From Halictus rubicundus (lineage: Eukaryota; Arthropoda; Insecta; Hymenoptera; Halictidae), in contig NC_135149.1 in NCBI RefSeq assembly GCF_050948215.1, forward strand, positions 6,243,001 to 6,307,000: 64,000 nt of DNA. Reading direction: 5' to 3'. Below, in pieces: positions 42,080 through 54,617 of this stretch; within the stretch, counting starts at the first letter, position 1; every line of letters begins with the position of its first letter. The translations under genes and the position numbers were made by a program. The notes beneath the pieces were generated by a model that saw only the letters and a list, made by a program, of their open reading frames with translations, had not been told where the DNA came from and did not search any database.

Positions 42080-45000
42080 GCGACCCGGCCACGACCCCGG
42101 CGACCAATTTAACACAAATATGAATGCACCAACGCGCACTAAATGCGGCCAAATAAAAATGTGGCCTTTCATTAAAACGTCCCGCCATGATCGTGGACCT
42201 GGCCGGGTCGTGCTACTGCGCATTTAGCCTTAAACCGAACGGCCATGTTCGTGGGCATCGGTCGAAACTCTAAATATTGATATTTTTTACTATGTATCGT
42301 TTGTACTATTCACTTCGCCAAGTAACTGTAGTGTAAAGCACCGCAGAGAATTGAGCATTCACAAAGAAATGTTGAAACTCTTGAAAAATATGAGAAATTT
42401 AGCAATTTTTATTATTATACGATATTTAAGTAATATTTGCTAAAAAAATGAGCTAAATATCTTAAACTAGAGGGACGTGGGGGCCATTTTCTGAAAGTTA
42501 TGTTTATAAAACTCCGTTTGTGGTACTTTCATTTTTTTTAATGGGAATTCCATTTTAAAAAGTACGAATGAGACCGGGTAAAATCTCTCTACTATTATCT
42601 GGTGCTCTCCTTGAAATAATGTAATTTTGTTATAAACAATATTTCCATAAAATAGACAATAACATAAATAATTGGCCTGCCCAGTTACTCTCCTTAAACA
42701 TTCCTGTCGATGATACCTATTTCGAAGTTGTAAAATTCATTTTTGATGTAGCGTAATTCTTCTCCAAACGATTTTTCCAGAAAATGAAATATATTCGAGA
42801 TAGTCCAGTTATTTTCTTTACTCGTTCCGGTGTAGCACCGATTCTAGAGTCGTAAAGTCCGATCCAAAATTCAGCGACGCGAGACGTTCTGGCGACGTAA
42901 ATTCTTCCACCGATGGAAGTCGCGTGATCGTTAAGCCATTGGAAATCCCTCTCGATTTATTATCCGCGTCCTCGTCGTCAATAGCATAAACTCACATTCT
43001 CGTTTCTTTCCTACGCACCGATCGGGACTAATTTCTCTTGTACGTGATCTTCCGTGTCGCGTCGTTCCTTTATATTGTGCTGGCCACCGGATTTAGCCGA
43101 CCGGAAATGCTCGAAAATAGAGAAAAAAAACAACGATCGCCAACGAGTGACGTTTCCGGTTAGGCAGCTAAAGGATCAACCGATTTGATCGATGGATCCG
43201 GAACATGGTTTGTAGAAACTATGTGATCTACTGAAAGCTATTACGTCGTCTAAAAATAAATTGCACTGTTTGGGTTGTGTATTATTTATAAATTAATTAG
43301 ATTCCAGTGAGGGATTGTATGTTTTATTTGTTTGATGGTCTAATTTGTCATTGCGTATTATTTTGACACCTTACTTACCGGTAATTTTCTAGTAGTCTTT
43401 TGTTTAGAATTAACATAGTGTAGCAACTTCTTCAGAAATTATTACTTAAAAGAAAAGTATTGAGCCTTTTTACATGCAGCTCAGTCATTAAAAAGCCTAT
43501 CAGGTTTCTGGTAGGTAAAGTGTTAAGACATTCGTATTTTTTCTCTGTTCATATTACTGTTCTTTCCTCTACTTTGTAATAATTTATGATTTACTGTTTT
43601 TGCTGTGTATGCTCACTGTTTTGAATAAAATTTTCTGGAGCTTGTAGAGGGAAAGATATATTTCGCTTGTCTGACCATTATTGGACTCATACTACTTAAC
43701 AGACAAGAGACTGGCGTATTCTATTTTGTCTGATCAGAGGCGGGGTTGCTCTACTTCGTGGTACTGGGCATTTCAGAGTTTCGAAACTTAAATACGCTAT
43801 TATTGGGTTGTAATATAAATTAGTTTGTTTGCGAATACCAGTATATTCTAATTAAAACGAATTAGTTGTAACCACTTTCAAATGCAACATTTATAATACT
43901 TATAGTCAGCGATTTGATTGTCATTAAATGATTGTAGTTGTCTAGTTTAGATATTGAATTATTATTTAGATATTGAAGATAACCGAACAAATTTATACTG
44001 CGACCTAATAATCTATTATTATTAAATGCACACTGATATATGATTTCTCCTTGTTTGTTGGTACAAATACAAACATTTTGGAATACATTAACAATAATTA
44101 GTAGAACAAGTAATTAATATATTTCATTTAAAATTTAAAAATTACCCACAATGTAAAAATTACAAATACACTCGCAAATGTCAAAATAAAAATTGCAAAA
44201 ATTATTTTCTCTTAATTTCCAACACATATATTTTTCTGTAGAAAGAGTTTACATTGTTGAAAACTATAAAAAAACGTTCCTAGTGTAGAAATAATTACTA
44301 CTCCAGCAAGTATCAAAACAAAAAACCTTAAAACATACAAAATTCAACGAAAACTGAATAAAACGGCAAGCCAAAATAGAAAGTGCAGCGCACAGGGTTC
44401 ACAACCGCACTCGCAAGTGTCAAAACGCGCCTGGCGAAACAATCCGGGGTTTACACACGGGACAGGGTCTACGTGTATTCCCGCGATGCTTTCAGTTCCC
44501 GCGAGAAGTAGCTGTTCAAAATTTTCGATGCTCGAGCGGTCGGTGGGGTGAGGGTAAGGGCTTGGGGTAAAGGTAAAGGTATAAGGGGCTAGGTCGAAAG
44601 AACGAGTGGCGTTGTATGCAGGAGGAGGGAAGGAGGGGTGGAGACCTCCGCTCGAAGGATTAAAAACGGTAAATACGTGGAACCCGACACGCGTCAAGGG
44701 GTTTTCCGACGGCACTCTGCAGACCTGGAGGGACGCATTGAAGATGGCTGGGCGATGCAGGAGGACTGCAGAAAAGGAGATCCGAAAGCGTGGTTACGAA
44801 TTCACAATGGCATTGTGTAACTCTCTCCCGTTTCGTCCCTCCGTTGCACGATTTTCTCCTACGGTCACCCTCCTTTACCCTTCCGCTCCGGCGTCCCACG
44901 TTTTAAGTCTCCGACAGTCTCTCTCTCTCTCTCTCCTTCTCATTCTCTCATTTTCCACTACTCTCGTCTTCTCTCTCTCTCTCATTCAGTTCGTCTACCT

Positions 45001-45767
45001 AGCTTCATCCACTTGACGGTACTCGTCGTGAACGCCATTAATGGCTTCCGTTTCCGGTGTCTCAATCTCGCATTCTCTGCGCTTTGCCTCGATGCCGCGC
45101 GCTTTTTCCACCTCCTCTTCCTGCTCGGGATCCCCCACTTTTCCAGCCTTTCTCTCGATTTCCATTGAAAAGCGAATTTCTCGTTTGGAGGGCGAATCCG
45201 ACGTGTATTTGTCAACGTTTTATAAACATTCGTGGAAGACTTATGAATTTGTAAACGTCCTGTCCTTGCGAAAGCGTTATTGTCGTCGACTATTGGAATA
45301 GTTTGACACGGACGTCGATTCGATAGAATTTTTTTGCGAGAGGGAGAGGCGTTCCTGTCAATTTTTACGTCTTTCTGTTCTTTAACTTCCGGAGTTATTT
45401 ATGACTGGCTTGGCAGCCGCTTGATGTGGTTGGCTGTTAATTAGTTCGGGCAAGATAATTATTTCCACGAGTACCTATACCCGTTTGATGCTACGACTTG
45501 TACATGCATGTATTTATTATTTTCGGATTTGTTAATTGTTCGTTCCAATTTTTTATTTGTTTTGCTCGTTTTTGTTCATTTTGTTTGGTTTATTTTGGTT
45601 AGTTTACTGGAACTTCTGGATTGTTTTACATGACACTACAGCGTCTTACTATTTGTACAATTTGGGCTGTTTATATTTTTTGATAATTCTATATAATTAT
45701 AATCATATAATTAATTAGGTATTAATAATTTAATGATTATTTAATTATTTAATAACTACTATAATCA
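42080..45767. other. Long stretch without recognised gene
   Basis: Just outside the Transib, 42080-42098 and 42195-42213 form an inverted pair (CGACCCGGCCACGACC with GGCCGGGTCGTG). AT-rich sequence follows to 44380. From 44380 to 45300 the DNA is GC- and pyrimidine-rich, with overlapping frames of 60 to 136 codons on both strands and short CT runs (about 44923 and 44968). None has a recognisable domain; a promoter-proximal host region is possible but unproven. Confidence 0.4.
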
Positions 45768-46352
45768 TTAATCCTAGCACTACGGAGGGGGGGGGGGGGA
45801 CTCGAACCGATGGGTTGGAAAACTTTAAATTAGAACTATTTTTCTTGGGTGAAAAATTCTCAAAAAATTATTTATTGTTGTTTGTACATTTAAGTTTAAT
45901 ATTCCGAAGTCCCGTTGTTACTGGATATAAATTACAGTGCATAGAAAGGAAAAACCAGATTACGCATCGCGGCGTAAGTACAGCGGCAACGACGCGAAGC
46001 GGCCACTTTTATCTCCAAAAGATAACAAATAATCCCAAAACTAAGAATTGAATCACAGAACTGATTGGCAAGGAACGATGTAGTATTTTCAGTTACAGTC
46101 AAGCATTCAATGCAGTTAGAAGTGAACATTCATTCTGAGAGTAGAGAGTTATATATCTATTTTTTATTTTATACATATACATCTACATACAATGCAAAAT
46201 GTTCATAAAGTATCAGATACTTAAATATTACAAAACCTTTTCTAAAAAACAATTCTTTTTAGGAGAAATGAGTAAAGAAGAGTATGAGTTCGAGGAGCCC
46301 CCCCCCCCCGGAATCCGCGTGACGGCTCGAAGTTTGGGAGTGCTAGGGTTAA
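45768..46352. mobile_element. TTAA-flanked element with subterminal poly-G tracts
   Basis: TTAA bounds both sides (45768-45771 and 46349-46352). The ends TCCTAGCACT and the complement CCCTAGCACT are inverted repeats. Each end also carries a run of about 12 G (on the outward strand), next to ACTCGAACC on the left and CTCCTCGAACTC on the right. TTAA targets with CCCT-type ends suggest a piggyBac-type non-autonomous element. No transposase frame is present. Its tip resembles the MITE at 6314-6561 (CCCTTAGCACT). Confidence 0.75.
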
Positions 46353-46585
46353 TAAGCTACTATAATTACTACTGTAATTATTAATAAATAATCTGTAAAT
46401 CATTATTTGAATGTTTGAATCATTATAATTATTAATGATGAATTAATTCCATATTATTATTCAAGATTGCAATCTCTGTTTAAACATATACATATGAACC
46501 TGTCAGATTTCCTATGTAGTTAGAACAGCTTTTGTGCAGAAAAATGTATTTAAATTGTCCCAGATTTTTCTCAGAGTTTCGAAAC

Positions 46586-46770
46586 ATCATTAACTAGGGA
46601 AAATAGGCCAAAAACTGATTTTTCGATTTTACTCCACAACTACCCTCCCGATCGAGATATGTGGTTGAAATTTTACACAGTATGTTTCTTCTTGTTGCCC
46701 TATCGAATGACCCATCGGCCATATAATTCGTCTCATGGGCACTTTTGATCTCCTTATCCGGCTATATCCT
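46586..46770 (-). repeat. Dispersed repeat, copy 2 of 3
   Basis: The reverse complement of this stretch aligns with 25001-25180 (TTCGATAG, GGGTAGTTGTGG, TTTTCCCTAGTTAAT). A further copy is at 57421-57640. Confidence 0.6.
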
Positions 46771-46802
46771 TTTAGGTATTAAGTATTTTCTGCATCGATA
46801 CA

Positions 46803-46837
46803 GAAAATCCTTATTTTGCATAAAGATCCGCAGACCA
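46803..46837 (-). repeat. hAT-type MITE end fragment
   Basis: The complement reads GGTCTGCGGATCTTTATGCA, then AAATAAGGATTTT, close to the left end of the 4516-4715 element. Confidence 0.5.
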
Positions 46838-48168
46838 TTGACAATAACACTAAAACTGCAAAACAATCCCATATCCGAAAGCACGCGTTTCAACGTTCGT
46901 GTCGCAGGAAAAGACTGAAAAGAATCAGTATAATGCCGAGGTAAACTGAAACTGACGCAGGCTCCATGAAACCCAAGTGTTAATGCGATCGTAACGCGTT
47001 TCCAGGTGTGCAGTGACCGTGTAACGGTGATGGTATTATGTTTATGGAGGCTGAGCAGTTCGAACAGAGGTCGGCTTTTTCGTAAGCAGTGAACCTACGG
47101 CCATGGTGACCATCGACTTTCTTTTATAAAACTCGCGTGATCGAGTGCACGAGAGAGGTCGCGCGGCAGTTGACAAGTGTGTGCAAATAAATGGCGTGAA
47201 ATAGTATTTTACTTTCGGCCGTTTCTACTTACGGTTGCGCTGCGTTTAATGCGCTGGAAACGATGATTTATGTGTCATTAAATATTATTTAGGCGCAACA
47301 AGTCGAACACGTGGATTGCGTGGCGCGGCATTTTTAAAAGCGGTTTACGAGCGAGATAGAGTGTCGAGGAACGTATGATCCCCATCAGAATACTTCTTTC
47401 TGCTTTACGGCTTCGGAGATTCACTTTAAATTGCCTTCGCCGCTACCGTAACGTCCGATTTGCATACGCATTACGGTTTCGTGTACGGATTTCTTCGTTT
47501 CATCGTCACTAACGCGGATACCAGTTATTGCGTTCGGATGTCGGAATTCCTCGGCGGTTTCCGAACCGGAGGGAAGCGTTCTCTAAACGGTTAGTATACA
47601 ACGAGCACTGAAATTATGAACGCTTTAATGATCATTTCGTTTAGCCTGATCGATGCGTACTTTTACAATTTAAATCTCAGTGGTGACCATTTTAGCTAGC
47701 TTTGTCTGTGGTGAATGTGTCCACTGCTTCTAAAAATTCAACCACATCAATGTAATTTGGTCGATAAAATCGAAATTGGAAAGGTAAAGTGAATCACCAG
47801 ACTGTGAATTTTTATGCAAAATAAAATTTGCCTCTAAAGTATCCTAATATGAGGCCTATTTTTCAAAAATTTCATCCTCGATTAAGAACATTTTTATTAA
47901 AAATGACACCTTGTAAAGGTATAATATTGAAAATATGAAAATGATTGTGCACAAATGATTATCTAGCCTAACGTGCCGATATAACAACTAACAAATATTC
48001 AGTTATCTTATTGAAACTAATTCAGTAAGAATTTTATTAAAGGAATATATTGAGATTTTATTAAAGAATTTTATTAAGCACACTTGAGAATCACCAGTAA
48101 AATACAAACAAAAATGTATACAAGGGATGCTTTTAACCACCGTTGTAAGGGTTCATCACCCCCATATT
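46838..48168. other. Stretch without recognised gene
   Basis: CpG-containing from 46860 to 47600, then AT-rich. Another hAT-MITE end fragment (AGACTGTGAATTTTTATGCA) lies at 47799-47840. No coding frame is supported. Confidence 0.4.
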
Positions 48169-48366
48169 TAGGGTTTTCGCGGGAATACTAGCAAGCGTTT
48201 TTCTTGCAAATAGTGAACATTAGAAAAAAATGAAACAGGTAAAAGTTACACTGTTTTGTGCAAGGAATGTAATGGTGTCTGTCATTTTTTTTATCTGCAT
48301 TTTTTTTAGGAATGAAGAGGACAAGAGTTTAGAAAAACGCTATCCAGTATTCCCGCGAACACCCTG
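48169..48366. mobile_element. CAGGGTGTTCGCG MITE
   Basis: Inverted ends of about 30 bp: TAGGGTTTTCGCGGGAATAC at the left faces GTATTCCCGCGAACACCCTG at the right, and the block AGCGTTTTTCT is mirrored too. The interior does not code. A half copy lies at 199-262. Confidence 0.75.
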
Positions 48367-48927
48367 TGTACAGTACAGTAGGCTTGTGCATATTCAAAAG
48401 TAAAAAGTAAATTTTATTTAATTTTTTAACCGGGTGACTTTTCCAGTACGAACACTTATAAAGACGGGACGACAGGCAAGTACTATTGAGATAATAAAAA
48501 TTGTACTACAATGTAAATCAATAAAATGTAAATACAATATAATTTATACTAATATGGATGACACAATGAAGTGAAAGAAATTTGCTGTTCTAAAAATTAT
48601 TCGAATTAAGATAGTGATATATTAATTTAGGGATAACTAAGTGCACGTGAAATAAGGATTTCTAGTTGATACTCACGTTGTCTTGTATTTTCTGCATCGA
48701 CACATGTCATAGATGCATAATGATCCAGAGTCTACGTATTAGTCAATTGGTCCGGGTCTCCATTATAGCTCGCCAGGTCGTACCGAACCAATACGTTTTT
48801 ACAATTGAGATAATAAAACTCGTACTAGAATCAATGTAAATACAATATAATTTATATCAATATGGATGACACAATGAAGCGAAAGAGTTGATGTTCTAAA
48901 AACTATTCGCATTGAAATAGTGATATA

Positions 48928-50172
48928 TAGGGTGTCTCACGTACTCGAGCGTCTAAAATATCTTTCTTGATTTTTATGGTACAAAAAAATTCTACAGGAT
49001 AACATTAGTTAGTTCAGAGGGGCAAATATTATTATAGGCAAAAATATTTGTTCAAGGTTGTATTTTTTGAGATTTCAAGGTCATCGAAGTTTTTTAAAGT
49101 GGAATGATATATTTTTATTATCGCTATATGATAGCCAAGGTCAAGACGAATCCAACCACCTGTAATATTATGACCTTCACGTGACCTTGAGTTTGTTATC
49201 ACCAACGATTCTACACAATACATTTGCATTCCATGGTCGCTGGTGTACAACTTGTCGAAGTCATTTCGGGTTTTCACTGCGCTAATAACGCATATTATGT
49301 GTATTCAGTTGTGCATGGTTAGAAAAGGTCGCTTCGTCAGTAAAGAGAACGCCATAAAAGAAATGTTCATTTCATTGTAATTGCTGCAATGCCCATGTAC
49401 AAAATGCAACACGATTATCAAAGTCGTTGCCATGAAGCTTCTGATGTGAGGAAATATGGTATGGATGAAAATTATGACGTCCAACTTTTCGTCAACTCGT
49501 AGTAGGATCAATATTGACTGTAGCCAATATAAAAGTTTCGGCATCTTCTCTAGTAACAGGATTTGATCGTTGTCTTTTCAGTGATTTAATACTCCCCGTT
49601 TTACAAAATAATTAAACTATGCGGTCAAAACTTTGTCGAAAAAGATGACTTCTTTCAGGGTATCTTTCTACGTACAGTTGAAATGTTTGTACTGAGTTAC
49701 TTTTAGCCTCACCATAAACTAAAATCATTTCTATCTTTTTTGCAACACTGTACACCATCGTTTGAAAGGAGTAACGCTATCATTCACAATCGAATAAATT
49801 CCGATGAACTTTTTAAACGTATTGATTAGAGTCACCGAAAGGAGAAGAATTTCTATCAATGTTTACAATTTTTTGTAAGCGTGTTTACAGTCATTAGTCA
49901 AAGTTCAAGAATATTTTTTGAAATCCTAGGGGGATCATGTCAATCAAGTGTCCTACTTTTATGAATTTTTCGTACTGAAGGTCACGTGAAAGTCATAATA
50001 TTACAGGTCGTTGGATTCGTTTTGACCTCGGCTATCATATATTTGATTTTGAAATCGACTTTGAAATCTAAAAAATATAACCTTGAACAAATTTTTTTGC
50101 CTATCACAATATTTGCCCCTCTGAACCAACTAATGTGTTCCTCTTATATTTTTTTTCTATCATAAAATGTAT
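48928..50172 (-). mobile_element. DD41D mariner inside the tandem duplication
   Basis: The left end TAGGGTGTCTCACG (C-to-T at the first base) follows TA. The arms, about 250 bp at the left and about 200 bp at the right, share CAGAGGGGCAAATATT and the CAAGGTCA-containing module (49075). The right tip (about 60 bp) is missing. The interior holds the 5' half of a transposase on the minus strand. The second half has been deleted, so the coding region runs straight into the left arm. Confidence 0.85.
49190..49758 (-). pseudogene. N-terminal half of a DD41D mariner transposase
   Basis: The ATG at 49758 opens MVYSVAKKIEMILVYGEAK, the HTH region, then CKTGSIKSLKRQRSNPVTRE, FHPYHISSHQKLHG and GVLFTDEATFSNHAQLNTHN with the first catalytic Asp. 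In-frame stops (for example after FDRIV, near 49630) and a Trp-to-stop in RYWRSENP break it. It stops after NVLCRIVGD, where active members continue to the second and third catalytic residues. Confidence 0.8.
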
Positions 50173-50346
50173 TTATAGATGACTAAATACACGTGACATA
50201 GGGATTTCTAGTTAATACACACGTTGTCTTGCATTTTCTGCATTGACACATGCAATAGATGCATAATGATCCAGAGTCTACGTATTAGTCAACTGGCCTG
50301 GTTCTCCATTATAGTTCCGCCAGGTCGCACCGAACCAATACGTTTC

Positions 50347-51863
50347 CGGATCTAAATCTTTTGGCCCGTGTCTGTTAGCCACAATCACGTTAATCGTGCG
50401 AAGCTGCCGACTGTGTCGTGCTATGCAAATTTCAAGTTCATATCCGGCGCAACATTCGGCCTGTGCAGTACATTGGTCGATTTAATCGGTCCGTGTTAAT
50501 GTTTCCAAGCAAATCCCGCGTCGAACAAGCATTGCGTCGGTCAGATGCGTTTAGCATCGCGAAATCGCTTAATCCCTCTTCCTCCATTTCCGTGCTTTAT
50601 CTGTTTCGATCACCTCGGGACATTAAGGCTCGCGGGCCAAGTTGCGCGTTTTTGCCCTGGCAGTGAATCGATATTTGCATCGATGGATGCTCCTCTGAAA
50701 CTCTTCGAACTCGGGTACAAAAAAACATACAAAAAAAAAAGAACTTGATGTAAGATTTCTTTCGTCATTCTATTAAAGTTTAAATGAGAGGTGTACAGCC
50801 AACTTTACAATGACACAAGGCACACCATGACGGCTGTTCGCCACCGAACTTGGTCCTCGTTCAATGTTCCATAAAAAAAAAAAAATGGTACATCAATGTT
50901 TAATGTGTCGTTACGAAGAGGAGACTTCGATCATTACATTTGTGGAAGATTCGTTCACGAAAAGAAGTTTTTAACAGAGGTTTCGATTTATAAAAGTTTC
51001 TTAGGGAAAATGGGGTCAGTTTCTTATCTGCAATATCATGCAAAAATATCTCAGATAAAAATGCACAACGGTGTGCGAAAGTAGAGTCCTCAAGTTTCCA
51101 AGTTTATGGTTGTGCTATTTGTTTTTTACCGAAGACAACACGTTAGATATCGTCAATTTCTCGAGAATTGGAAATTCAGTGTTTAAATATTTTTTGGATC
51201 CACTGTATAATATTCTGTACACGATATATGAAACAAAAAATTATTACATTCTTTTCTTGTTGTATAATTAGCTGTTGCATTACACGTACCTACCTTAACG
51301 GGTGTAATTACGACAGCAAAATTTTTAAATTAAAATTTTAAACTACAGTTTTCAAGATCTCTGTGGCATGGATACCTTTGATCCAGTACAGTCTAATTAT
51401 TCAATACGTATAAAAACCAAGTGGTGTTACTCACTGGCAATCAGATATTCTTCGTAGTTTTATAAAATAAAGTTTCACCGGCCCAGAAACCACAGTAGCT
51501 CGGAACGTCATTAAAAGCGGGGAAACTCAATTTAAATCAAAACATCGTTCAAACCGTAGCCGTAAAGAATGGGATTGACCTTTTTCGCGGCTTCTGCGCT
51601 CTGTAAATTAGAAGCGACATCGTGGCCCGTGACTCGCATTTTAATTAACTCTGTCGCGTCGGTTCTTCACGCTGGAAAAACGCTCGCGAACGTGTCTGGA
51701 TTAATTATTGGCAGCCGCCAGGAATCCGATTTGGGAATGAAAGCTAACGTCCCTTACCGTGGTCCACGCCAAAGGGAGATTAACTATGAGGATCTTATCG
51801 ACTGATTCGTCTGTTCTCTACGTACTAGATGTACAGGCTCTCCCAGACCGAAAATGTTATACA
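50347..51863. other. Stretch without recognised gene
   Basis: CpG-containing at 50380-50700 and 51480-51800, otherwise AT-rich. Open frames of 60 to 82 codons lack recognisable domains. Confidence 0.4.
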
Positions 51864-52700
51864 CAGGGTGGTCCGTTTAAGTAAGGTCACCTAAATATCT
51901 CTTTAGGTTATTGTGATGCAAAAGATATTTGTTACATAATGTGCACGGTGTCAGTGGACCAAATATCTGGCAAGAATATTTTTTCCCAAAGTAATTTTTT
52001 TCGGAGTTATCAAGGTCGTCGGTGTTTTTTGATACATAACTACATTTTTTTTTATTGCATCGTGTAACCGATCGAAAAGTACATCCAGATATGTATAATA
52101 ACATGACCTTGAAATGACCTTGATCTTCGAAAATTAAAGATTTACCTAGTACTGATGTCTATCGAGATCATATGCTTTGACCAAGACTCTACAATCAAGA
52201 GCGTAAATGTAAATAAACATGTGGAATGTAAACGTCTGGTGTGGCATTTTAAATAACTAAATAATTGGTTCTTGTTTCGTTAACGGTACTTTAAATGGAG
52301 AAAAGTATGCAACATTCTTGCAAAATGAGCCACGAATACTTGTACAAGATGTACCACTAGACATTCGTTTAACAATTTGGTATCAGCATGACGGTTGTCC
52401 GGCACATTCGACACGTCTTGTCAAACAAATTTTGGATGTAAAATTTCCAAATCGATGGATTGGTCGCACTGGCGTTGTAAGATGGCTACCGCGTTCACCA
52501 GACCTCACACCAATGGAGTTTTTTGTGGGAAAAATTGAAATAAACAGTTTATAATGAACAACGAACTGCACCAGAGGACATGAAGAACCGAATAGTTAGA
52601 GCTTGTGCTGATATTAATTCCGAAACAACTGTATACAGTAGGACATCATTTTTGTAATGAAAAATATTTTCTTCGCATTCACAGGTTCAGGAGTCGTGGC
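51864..52700 (+). mobile_element. DD41D mariner, right-truncated and internally deleted
   Basis: CAGGGTGGTCCGTTTAAG at 51864 opens a left arm with CAAGGTCG (52011) and two ATGACCTTGA blocks (52103-52124). The C-terminal part of a transposase follows directly. The N-terminal part and the right arm are gone, so the right edge is approximate. Confidence 0.75.
52222..52655 (+). pseudogene. C-terminal part of a DD41D mariner transposase
   Basis: It reads WNVNVWCGI, then GSCFVNGTLNGEKYATFLQN, WYQHDGCPAHSTRLVKQ (second catalytic Asp) and RSPDLTPMEFF. The position of the third Asp is Glu (codon GAG). There are 41 residues between that position and the second Asp. A frameshift just after EFFVG moves the rest (VYNEQRTAPEDMKNRIVRAC) to another frame. 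Confidence 0.8.
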
Positions 52701-54283
52701 CGAAGATATTCGACATCAGTTCTAGGTAAAACAATCTCTGTTAAATGGTTAACAAAATTGGAGAATTAATTAACATGTTGCCTACCCATATTTGGATTAC
52801 AGAATTATTTGTCCAGGCTTAAACATTGATTTCTGCAGTAATAGATAGATTATGCAAACTTTTGACATTATTAATTTCAAATTCTGAATTTTAAGGTTTT
52901 CAAATCAATTGCTTCGATTTTATACAATTTTTGTGGCTGCTGAGTGAGTCATTAATTGTTCAGGTATTGTGTAAATTCTACAGTTTGTCAAGTAATTTGG
53001 CGGTAGTAGAAATTGTCTAACACAATTATAATTTACCTATTCTTTTCTGAATATAGATAAAATGCTTCGTTCATAACAAATAAGCGCGAAATTCTATTTA
53101 CTGCATTTAATATAGCATATAGAATTTCCTAAAAGTTGATCTACTAAAAAGCTTAATAAAATTTCATACAGTTTCCATTATGTACTTGAAATGTATTTAA
53201 ATTCTTAACCGTATGAATAATTGTTTGTGCAGTTCCATCCAGAATTTGCATACACAGAATTGTCCAAAAGTTGATCTACTGAAAATAGCATAACATTTAA
53301 TGCATTTTTCATTTGGATTTGAAGTCAGGATGTTTGATTGCACAAATATGCGACTGCGCAATTTTACTTTTTGCTATTTAGCCTCAAACATTTACATTTC
53401 CATAACGAATCACGATGTATAGATATCACAAACGGTTGAAATATCACGATTCAATATGACAAAGAGTATGTACATGTTTAGGAGTTTAATGTTGAACGTA
53501 CAGAGAAGTGGACTGTCGAGTATAGCGGAGCATTGAAGAGAAATGATAGAAATGGTATATCACGTCACTAGTGTGGTTAAGTGGACATTAATTTGTATAC
53601 ATTAGTCCGAGCAACATCACCGCTGCTATATTATCTGCCACAGCATACGCCACTTCACTTGTCATTCAATATCTATCGTGTTTGACAAAAGAAAATGTCA
53701 CGATTGCATCTCTGAAATATGTACGTATCGGTATTCGAATATTTTTGGATTTAAGCAACAATGTCTTATACACATAAAAAAATAACAAATCGGCTGCTGA
53801 AAGGAAAGATAAAAAAATGACGTTTCTTGATTTATTTTATGGTTACAGTTAGGACTTCTTTGTCGTTCATAATTTCTTAAAAAGAAAAAGTTTATATTTA
53901 TTGTACGCCTATGTATTTTCCAATGACTACATGTATATCAACTACTACAAAATAGAATTTTGATTTCATTACTTTTATTTCATTACTCGTTCATTTTTAC
54001 TTTACTTTTATTATTCTAAATAGTGCTAACTCATTTTGTCACTTATAATTTAGAAAAAGTTACATTTTAATGTAGATGTTGATAATATGAAATTAGTATT
54101 TATTACCTCACAACTTATTTTATTAAAAAAAAAAAGAATAGTAAAAACAATATACATGTCGAATATAACGCTTCCATCCTGACACGTGTTTCGTTTCATA
54201 CACTATTCACCATTTTGAATTATCTTGTGACGTCAGTTGTGGGCACCAGTACTCCGTTATCTTGGAACATTGAATCCTATGTA
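52701..54283. other. AT-rich non-coding stretch
   Basis: No gene. A motif AAAAGTTGATCTACTRAAAA occurs twice (about 53132 and 53271), each preceded by AGAATT, a short direct duplication. Confidence 0.45.
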
Positions 54284-54605
54284 CAGTGAATTCGCGCTGT
54301 AAGTCCCTTGCGCGGTTCTGGCGTGGGACATTTAGATGAAATCTGTAGTTCTCGCCGAACCTTGCATTTGAAATACACAGTGCACGCTAGAAATGTAAAT
54401 GACCTGCGCGTCTATATAGCCAAAACCAGGGATATACAGACGAATAGAGACAAGAACGGTGAGAAAATGTCTTTCTCTCTGATATAATGTTGCACGTAGT
54501 AACGGACAGCGAAGCTTGAGAGCGTGGTATACCCCGTGGTGGTGTGGGTAGTTCCAGGGACCTGAAAACGCGAGGCTTATAGGGACTTACAGCGGAAATT
54601 CACTG
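54284..54605. mobile_element. pogo/Tigger-like MITE, copy 1
   Basis: The 322-bp element has ends CAGTGAATTCGCGCTGTAAG and the complement of CAGTGAATTTCCGCTGTAAG, both continuing TCCCT, with TA on each side. CAGTGAATT tips at TA are usual for pogo-type elements. It is non-coding and ends 12 bp before a DD34D mariner. Confidence 0.75.
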
Positions 54606-54617
54606 TATATCTTATAC

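Larger units (their letters stand above)
48485..50346 (+). repeat. 319-bp tandem duplication, second copy split by a mariner
   Basis: Unit 1 (48485-48803) begins ATTGAGATAATAAAA and ends CCAATACGTTT. Unit 2 starts identically at 48804, is interrupted at 48928 by a mariner, and resumes at about 50173 to end CCAATACGTTT near 50346. Shared blocks include ATGGATGACACAATGAAG and GATGCATAATGATCCAGAGT. The duplication therefore predates the insertion. Confidence 0.85.

Noticed and set aside
44344..45301. Possible host gene from overlapping frames of up to 136 codons
   Set aside because: Frames overlap on both strands, lack domains, and follow pyrimidine-rich composition and CT repeats.
45790..45812. 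tRNA-like B box on the minus strand (GGTTCGAGTCCC)
   Set aside because: No A box or cloverleaf upstream; the motif is part of the inverted end of the TTAA element and is mirrored at its other end.
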